A stretch of 64,000 nucleotides of DNA from positions 930,001 to 994,000 of the forward strand of contig MARA01000006.1 in NCBI GenBank assembly GCA_001792895.1, read 5' to 3'. The position numbers were made by a program, and so were the translations under genes. Numbering within the stretch: position 1 is the stretch's first letter; every line of letters starts with the position of its first letter. The notes below the pieces were generated by a model. That model worked only from the letters and a program-made list of their open reading frames with translations. It was not told the origin of the DNA and searched no databases. The DNA comes from Lentinus brumalis. Its lineage: Eukaryota; Basidiomycota; Agaricomycetes; Polyporales; Polyporaceae. Below are positions 57,901 to 64,000 of the stretch, one piece after another.

Positions 57901-58295
57901 TGAAGACGAATCGGACTGGAAGGGATGGAGATGGTGGTGGCGAAGAAGAGCTTGAAGAAGCGAGAAGCCAAGACGCTGGGCGAGGTGATGGACCAGTCGT
58001 GGCTGGCGACGACAGGCACGCGGACCTCGAACCACGGGTATATACAAGGTCGGCCTGGGTCGGAGGAGACATAGGATTGTCTCTCTTCCCCTGCGAGCTC
58101 AGAGCCCCCGAGCTGCTACATATTCCGGCTTTACTCACGCCGCTGCGGACGAGGTAATTGTCAGCCGTCGTGACTGTGTGACCCCGAGCTGGAGCGCACA
58201 CGCTGCTTGGCCCCATCGCCATTGCCTTTCTTTCTCCTGCTCTTATAGGCCCTTTTCCAGCGCCGAGCGCGTCCTCTCCTTCCCTCTCATCGGCC
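54914..58295. other. 3.4-kb region without a defensible gene
   Basis: Between the 341-residue protein and the aspartic protease. Scattered short open frames occur on both strands (for example minus 55619-55891, minus 56538-56738 and minus 57332-57643), some with protein-like composition, but no family, no consistent exon chain and no start context. The last part (57.65-57.83 kb) is AT-rich with repeated GGCCC-T(5-6)-GGGT and GGGCGTT motifs. May contain decayed genes. Confidence 0.45.
57705..57726. repeat. AT-rich palindrome
   Basis: AAATTAC and its reverse complement GTAATTT are separated by a TATATAT-containing core. The sequence is seen; a regulatory or element-end role is only a guess. 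Confidence 0.35.
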
Positions 58296-60401
58296 ATGGT
58301 CCCGTATACCCTCCTGCCTCTGCTTGCGCTCGCTGCTGCCACCCTCGCCTCCCCCACATCCGCCCCGCCACCTCCCCTCCACGTTCCCCTCACCCGACGT
58401 TCCGCGAACCGCGCTGCCTCGATCGACCGTTTCGCAAGTCACGCCGAACACCTACGTAACAAGTATGGCTACAAGAACACGACTCTCGCGCTGGGCAAGC
58501 GAGCACAGACGGTTGGCGTAGGCATCATCGACCAGGTATGTACCGTCGCATCCGCCACCCGCCTTCCATTCCACCATCGCAACCTATTTCCCATTGAGCG
58601 AATGCCGAGCGAGTAGTGCAGTCATCGGATCCACACCCGTGGACGTGAAAGCGAAGTTTCCCATCCACATTGAGCACATGTCTCTTTGCGTCCTCCTTCC
58701 TGGACGTGCTCTATTCGTCACGATACTGACCTGGTTTTTTAGAACGGTGACTCCTCGTATATTGGGGAAGTCACAATTGGCACCCCTCCGCAACCCTTCA
58801 AGGTCGTCCTCGACACCGGTTCGTCCGATCTATGGGTCGCAGCGACCGAGTGTCTGTCGTGTGGTCAGACTCCACCCTTCGACCCAACAAAGTCGTCCAC
58901 GATCCAGCAAATAACAGGGATCAGCGGCCAAGGTCAGACCATCCGAATTCAATATGGCAGCGGCCAGGTCGCAGGCATCCTCGCTGCGGACACCGTCTCC
59001 ATGGCCGGCTTCACCGTCAACCCGCAGCGCTTTGTCGTTGTCGAACAAATGTCAGACGGCCTTCTCGATGGCGACGTCTCTGGAATCATGGGTCTCGCAT
59101 TCGAGGCCCTTGCTTCCACACAGGCCACTCCATTCTGGCAGGCACTCGTGAATGGTAACCAGTTCAATTCTCCTGATATCTCATTCTGGCTGGCGCGCCA
59201 TCTGGACGATGTCAACGCGGCCGTCGAAGAAGACGGTGGTGTTATGACACTCGGTGGCACGAATAGCTCCCTCTTCACTGGCGACATCGAGTTCAACTCG
59301 CTTGTCAACGATGGAACGCCCACCTTTTGGATGCTCGAGATGACCGGTGAGCAGTTACGCAGACTTTCGTGGTGTTGTCTGACACCCTCTAGGCGTCACT
59401 GTGGGGGGCAAGTCTGTCTCGGTCCCCACTGGTGCTTCTGCGCTCTCCGCAATCGACACGGGCACCACTCTCATCGGCGGCCCTTCCGACGCAGTACAAG
59501 CTATATACAATCAAATCGACGGTGCGCAGCCACTCGGTGGGCAGATGCAGGGCTTCTACGCGTTCCGTGAGTTCACGTTTGCTATTCTCGTCCTACTGTC
59601 GATATTTATACCCGCTGTTCCGCAGCCTGCTCCACGAAGGTGGCCATCTCTATGGCGTTCGGCGGAAAGCTATGGCCCATCAGCGATGCTGACATGAACC
59701 TCGGCACTGTCTCCCCTGGCTTGTGCCTCGGAGGCATCTTTGACCTGTCTCTAGGCTCTAATGTCGGCACCGGTGGAGGCAACCCCGTCTGGGTCGTCGG
59801 CGACACCTTCCTGGTCCGTTCATCTCCTCCGTGGAGCGCTCTCCATTGACTAGAACTAACCTTCCCATACAGAAAAACGTGTACAGCGTGTTCCGTGCAA
59901 ACCCACCATCCGTGGGTTTCGCGCAGCTGTCCGATGCTGCGGGTGGATCACCCGGTATGTGTTTCATGTCCGCTCTTCCCGTCAGACAACATGAATTTGA
60001 CAAGCTCCGTCTTCTTCGCTCGCTCCGTCCGCTCCGTCCTCTGCGGTGATCCCGTCGACGATCCGTCCATCCTCTGTCCTGCCGTCGGAATCATTTGTGC
60101 CCACGCTGCTCTCCTCCATTGGCCGTCCAGGAAACCCGACTGTGGTGCCCAGCGCGACGTTCGGCCCACAGGGTGACCCGCTGCCGTCCATTTCGGGCAC
60201 TTCGAGTTCAGGAGGTGCGTCGTGTGTAGACATGCGGTTGTGACGTACAGCTGATGGGTCTGCTCGACAGATCCGCTGAACCCTACCGCTACTGGGTCGA
60301 GTAACGCCGCGACCCCGCTCTCCGTGAACGCCCACGGCTTCACCGGGGTGGCGTTGGCGCTCCTGGCGAGCGTGCTGTCGGGCATGGTCGTCTCCGCATG
60401 A
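58296..60401 (+). CDS. Secreted GPI-anchored aspartic protease (pepsin family A1)
   Basis: Exons 58296..58535, 58743..59346, 59393..59566, 59626..59813, 59873..59954, 60005..60214 and 60271..60401 give 542 residues. A signal peptide (PYTLLPLLALAAATLA) and a propeptide of about 60 residues precede the two-lobed protease. The catalytic aspartates are about Asp104 in VLDTGSSDLW and Asp303 in AIDTGTTLIG. The flap Tyr is in IRIQYGSGQ and the second lobe ends VWVVGDTFLKNVYSVF. After the catalytic part a Ser/Pro/Thr-rich stalk leads to a hydrophobic C-terminus (FTGVALALLASVLSGMVVSA) with small residues before it. This predicts a GPI anchor holding the enzyme at the plasma membrane or wall. The first intron (207 bases) is longer than usual. 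Confidence 0.93.
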
Positions 60402-61267
60402 TGCCCGCGGCCTTGACCGGGTGTTGAATCTAGGACAGGCAGTTGGAGGGTAGAGCAACACATGTGCTCGAGTTGCTTCTATCATACGTGTTGTGCTTTG
60501 GACGCTATCAGGAGCGGAGAATTTGCTGTTGTCATCATGCTTGGAAACTCACGCTCGAACTGCAATTAATCATGGTTTCGTGACAGCTCTATGTGTGGGG
60601 TTCTGTTTCTCGGTCGTGCCAGCATACTAACGATGTGGGTCATGGGACAATGGTGCCGGGAGAGCGGAGACCTCGAGAGAGTACCAACTGCGGGTACCGC
60701 GGGTGGCCCCTGGGAGACGTCCGTTGCAAGTCAGGTAGCGGGACTTGTGTGGCGGTCATGAGGGCTGCCAGGCACGGTGCACTATGAACTCCTGCGACAC
60801 GTTGCGCAGTCTCCACTCCCATGGGAGTGGGACGGGGAGGTCATTGAATCTGCGGGGCCATGGAGGATTTCTCCGGTCCCGACGGTTGAAATAGGACATG
60901 CGGTCACCCTCAAGATTTAATTCCGATGCAGTGACCGACAAGCCAGGCTGGGTGAGAGACGGAGGATGTGGAGACAGCCGTCCGCCAACCGTCCGCCGCT
61001 ATTTAGCCACCTACTGGAGCTTGGACTACTTATACGATCATTACCGGCATAAAGATTGACTACATCTTACTACTTACCTGCATTCAAAGGCTGTGCAATG
61101 GTGAGTGTAATGGTAAGTTGTCGAGATTGGCGCCGATTTTATCTTTTATCGCCTCCAGAGTCAGAGCAGGCTGCCATCTTCCTCCTCCGCGTCCTGCAGA
61201 TCGTATCTTGCCCTTTCCCCCTATATCGCACTCGCTTTTGCGTCAAACGAACTAGAACTAGACAAAG
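60402..61267. other. Intergenic region
   Basis: About 870 bases between the protease and eIF2-alpha, both plus strand. It contains the eIF2-alpha promoter. Nothing else could be supported. Confidence 0.45.
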
Positions 61268-62651
61268 ATGCGGTACTACGAACAACGCTACCCGGAGGTG
61301 GACGAGCTCGTCATGGTGCAGGTGCGCCAAATCGCGGAGATGGGTGCATATGTGAAACTGGTATGTTCGTCTGCTTCCGCCTGTCCTTCCGTTACATTTG
61401 TCTCGAAATCTCGCCTGGGGAGGTGCCGGAAGCATACCTGCTCACTGACCTCCCACAAGTAGCTCGAATATGACAACATCGAGGGTATGATCCTGCTCTC
61501 GGAGCTCTCCCGGAGACGTATCCGATCGATTCAGAAGCTCATCCGTGTCGGCCGTAACGAGGTTGTCGTCGTGCTCCGTGTGGACAAGGAGAAGGGTGCG
61601 TCATTGCATCTTGACCGTGCGGACCTCATCCTCGTACTGACGGACGCGCGAATGAAGGCTACATCGACCTTTCAAAACGCCGTGTCTCGCCCGAAGACAT
61701 CACGAAATGCGAGGAGCGCTACATGAAGTCGAAAACCGTCGCGTCCATCATGCGGCACGTCGCCTCGAAGGTGCCGTCCGTGAACGGGGAGGTGCTCGAG
61801 GGCGAGCAGGCAAAGCAGGCCGAGGCCGATGCTGCCGAGTCGAAGCGTGCGCGTCGCGCAGCGAAAAAGGAGGGCCACGAGGAGGACGTCCCCGAGGAGG
61901 CCACCACCGGCGGGGCGAACGAGGAGGCGCGCCTGGAGCAGCTGTATGAGGAGATTGCGTGGCCGCTTGGAAGGAAATATGGGCACACATACGATGCATT
62001 CAAGCTTGCTCTGACGTGAGTATCCGAGCTTCATCTAGGTTCTGTGCATCGCTGAACGGCAGACTCTTGTCGGGACACAGCGAGCCTGATGTTGTGTTCT
62101 CGTCATTGCCATCGCCCCCGCAACCTGCGGTGTTGAACGTGCTCTTGAGCACGATCGCACGGCGACTGACGCCCCAGCCGATCAAGCTCCGTGCAGATAT
62201 CGAGCTTACCTGCTATACCCCTGCCGGAATCGACGCCATCAAGAAGGCTCTTCGGGCAGGCGAGGCACAGAGCAACGAAGCGGTTCCGATCAAGGCGAAG
62301 CTCGTCGCTCCTCCACTATACGTCCTCAGCACAAACGCTACCGACAAGGTGAGTACTTTCCAAAAGAGCAACTGATCCTTCTTCTCACACTTTCTCAGTA
62401 TGCCGCTGTTGACCGACTTGAGCGTGCAATTGAGTCGATCCAGGCAACGATTGAGGACATGGGTGGTTCGCTGACCGTGAAGATGAAGGTATGGCTTCCA
62501 GCGCGATGTCGCAATTTGGCTCATCTGACAATACTTGTAGCCCAAAGCTGTCTCGGAGACGGAAGAGCAGGACCTCGCACAGCTCATGGCGAAGGCCAGC
62601 CAAGAGAACGCGGAAGTGTCCGGCGACGAAGACGACGAGGAGGCGATTTAG
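61268..62651 (+). CDS. SUI2: Translation initiation factor eIF2 alpha subunit
   Basis: Exons 61268..61360, 61463..61595, 61658..62015, 62081..62348, 62399..62488 and 62541..62651 give 350 residues. The N-terminal S1 (OB-fold) domain reads [20 protein letters not shown] and [19 protein letters not shown]. The serine of LSELSRRR (residue 47 here) is the universal Ser51 phosphorylated by Gcn2-type kinases to shut down initiation. The helical domain ([34 protein letters not shown]) and the C-terminal alpha/beta domain ([31 protein letters not shown]) follow, ending in an acidic tail. Between SIMRHVASK and [10 protein letters not shown] is a charged insert of about 50 residues ([20 protein letters not shown] and onward), longer than the loop in yeast or human. 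Confidence 0.95.
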
Positions 62652-62982
62652 AGGTCGTGATTGTACTCAGTTTTCATGTACTAGTCTCCACCACGCTGTA
62701 GCCATCGCCATTCAATCTTTCTTGTATTGCTGCACTCTTTCAGATCAGTTTTGGCGATACGATACTTGTGACATCATCTATTGCCCTAAAATCAAGACAT
62801 CTCTTGAGGAAGCAACTATGCAACAACACCTGCCAAGTGCGGTACAGGGAATCTTGGGCTCTCGGAGCAGAATAGCATGCGTCGATCCGCTTGAAGGGCC
62901 GAACGCGCATTACGTAGAGTAGTTGGTGCGGTAGTCTCTCAACATCTATGTACGAGGTATCCCCGGAAGTTTTGGGCGACAT
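62652..62982. other. Intergenic region between convergent genes
   Basis: About 330 bases holding the 3' ends of eIF2-alpha (plus) and the carrier gene (minus). No other features. Confidence 0.45.
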
Positions 62983-64000
62983 TCATAGCTGGTTCAGCAT
63001 CCGGCTGGCCAGCTCAAAGCCAAGGAATGTAGCACCGTTCGCAAACGGTGACCTATTACGGGAGATCAGTCAGATGTCCTGGGCGATCACTGAGAGCAGC
63101 TGGGCAGACACACCTGATGAGAGTCGGGCCCAGTCCCCGCGTGAAGGCGGGAAGGCCTTCTGTCCGCCACACTGTGCGCACACAGTCAAGGGTGGACTTG
63201 TATTTTTGCCCGTCGGCTGCCGAGAAACCATCGGTCTGCATACGAGACTTGATCATGTCTATGGGGTATATGATCGCCCAGAGCTGTGATGGTGGATAGT
63301 CTCCTCAGTATATGATCGAGAGGAAAGAACACAGATGCACGTACGGCGTATCCTGCAGCAGCACCATAGAGCACCGCGTTCGCAGGGTTGACCTGGTCCC
63401 GTCGGATGCCCTTCTTCGCCATTTCGCGCTGCATGAGCTTCTCGTAGGCCCAGAAGTAGATGCCGTATCCGGCGGCCTCGCGCAATAGCGTGACGGCTTG
63501 GCCCTTGTAGATACCCGCGATACCGTGCTGGCCATAGATCTTCTTAATGGCGTCAAACGGCCCGGCGTACACGGGATTCGTCGCGGATTGCGTCTGCAGT
63601 CCTGGAAAGGCGCGCGCAGTTAGCCTTCGGGATTACCGTTAGCGTGACAATGACAGAGCCCGACATGTGCGCCGGATGTTGAACTCCGCGGCGCGCGATC
63701 GGATACGGGGGAGTGGGGAGATGAGGCGGGGTGATTGGAGAGATGGGACTAGATTGGGAACAAAGGACAAAGATGAGAATGTTTGCTCACGTATACGAAT
63801 GTGTTCGACGGGGCCGGACACGACGCCGTTTGCGAGGCCAGCGAACACGCCGGCGATGAACAGCTGCCCGCTCCCGAGCACCATCCCGTCAGGCCCGCCC
63901 CGCCCATTGCGCACGTTCTGGGCGGCGAAGAACCGTTTCGAGTATTCTAGCGCGCCGAATTGAATCGACACGCACACGCCAATGCCGAGCAGTGGGGTCA
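62983..64000 (-). CDS. Mitochondrial carrier (SLC25 family), 5' end beyond the window
   Basis: Exons complement(62983..63052, 63114..63283, 63345..63601, 63791..>64000). At least two of the three carrier repeats are in the window. Signature motifs PxD/ExxK/R are present: GPVEHIRIRLQTQ after helix 3 and YPIDMIKSRMQTDG after helix 5, with the matrix motifs YAGPFDAIKKIYGQHGIAGIY and YKSTLDCVRTVW. The protein ends SPFANGATFLGFELASRML. The residues around the second repeat (RLQTQ, GYGIYFWAYEKLMQR) resemble the Ymc1/carnitine-acylcarnitine group of amino-acid and acyl carriers. The substrate cannot be fixed without the first repeat. The intron 63602-63790 is long (189 bases) for this window. Confidence 0.9.

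Noticed and set aside
1..64000. CRISPR arrays, insertion sequences, operons, bacterial-type ribosome binding sites
   Set aside because: None seen; spliced genes and protein families show this is fungal nuclear DNA.

Overview
The window is nuclear DNA of a filamentous basidiomycete (Agaricomycetes). It is GC-rich, about twenty genes are packed on both strands, and most coding regions are cut by many short GT-AG introns of roughly 50-65 bases. The gene content fits a wood- or litter-decaying mushroom: an AA9 polysaccharide monooxygenase, a GPI-anchored aspartic protease, a basidiomycete-type Dsc4-like protein, and several proteins with no assignment outside this group. No bacterial, plasmid or CRISPR features were seen. 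Exon coordinates were placed by reading splice sites and frames by eye. Family names come from recognised motifs, not from a database search.

Layout, left part (1-28 kb). A SUMO-interacting-motif protein runs off the left edge. It is followed by an AA9 LPMO, a PRKRIP1-type spliceosomal protein, the ribosome biogenesis factor NSA2, the Golgi protein YIP1, and the very large lipid-transfer protein CSF1 (about 11 kb, 17 exons). Then come a twin-CX9C mitochondrial protein, a Dsc4-like DUF1746 protein, a possible Nse6/SLF2-like Smc5/6 factor, a tiny secreted peptide, and an NADP-dependent medium-chain reductase whose second intron has grown to 1.1 kb.

Middle part (29-46 kb). The genes are a CLASP microtubule protein, an OM14-type mitochondrial outer-membrane protein, a trans-3-hydroxy-L-proline dehydratase and mitochondrial ribosomal protein bL34m. 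The last two form a unit repeated about 10 kb further on. In the second copy the dehydratase is cut and fused to unrelated sequence, while bL34m is intact in both. The first copy also carries an inverted copy of the CLASP 3' end. Between the copies lie about 7.6 kb with no gene I can defend.

Right part (46-64 kb). A CLIP-170-like CAP-Gly protein is followed by a CoA-binding protein, a small membrane protein, an uncharacterised 341-residue protein, the aspartic protease, eIF2-alpha, and a mitochondrial carrier that leaves the right edge.

A recurring feature is the apparent loss of one base in short C or G runs inside otherwise conserved genes (PRKRIP1, CSF1 twice, the dehydratase twice, CLIP-170). 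In the dehydratase the second copy keeps the missing base at both places, so the breaks can be seen directly. They look more like base-calling or consensus errors than gene decay, though this cannot be settled from sequence alone. Most genes are housekeeping. Two microtubule plus-end proteins (CLASP and CLIP-170) lie within 17 kb of each other.
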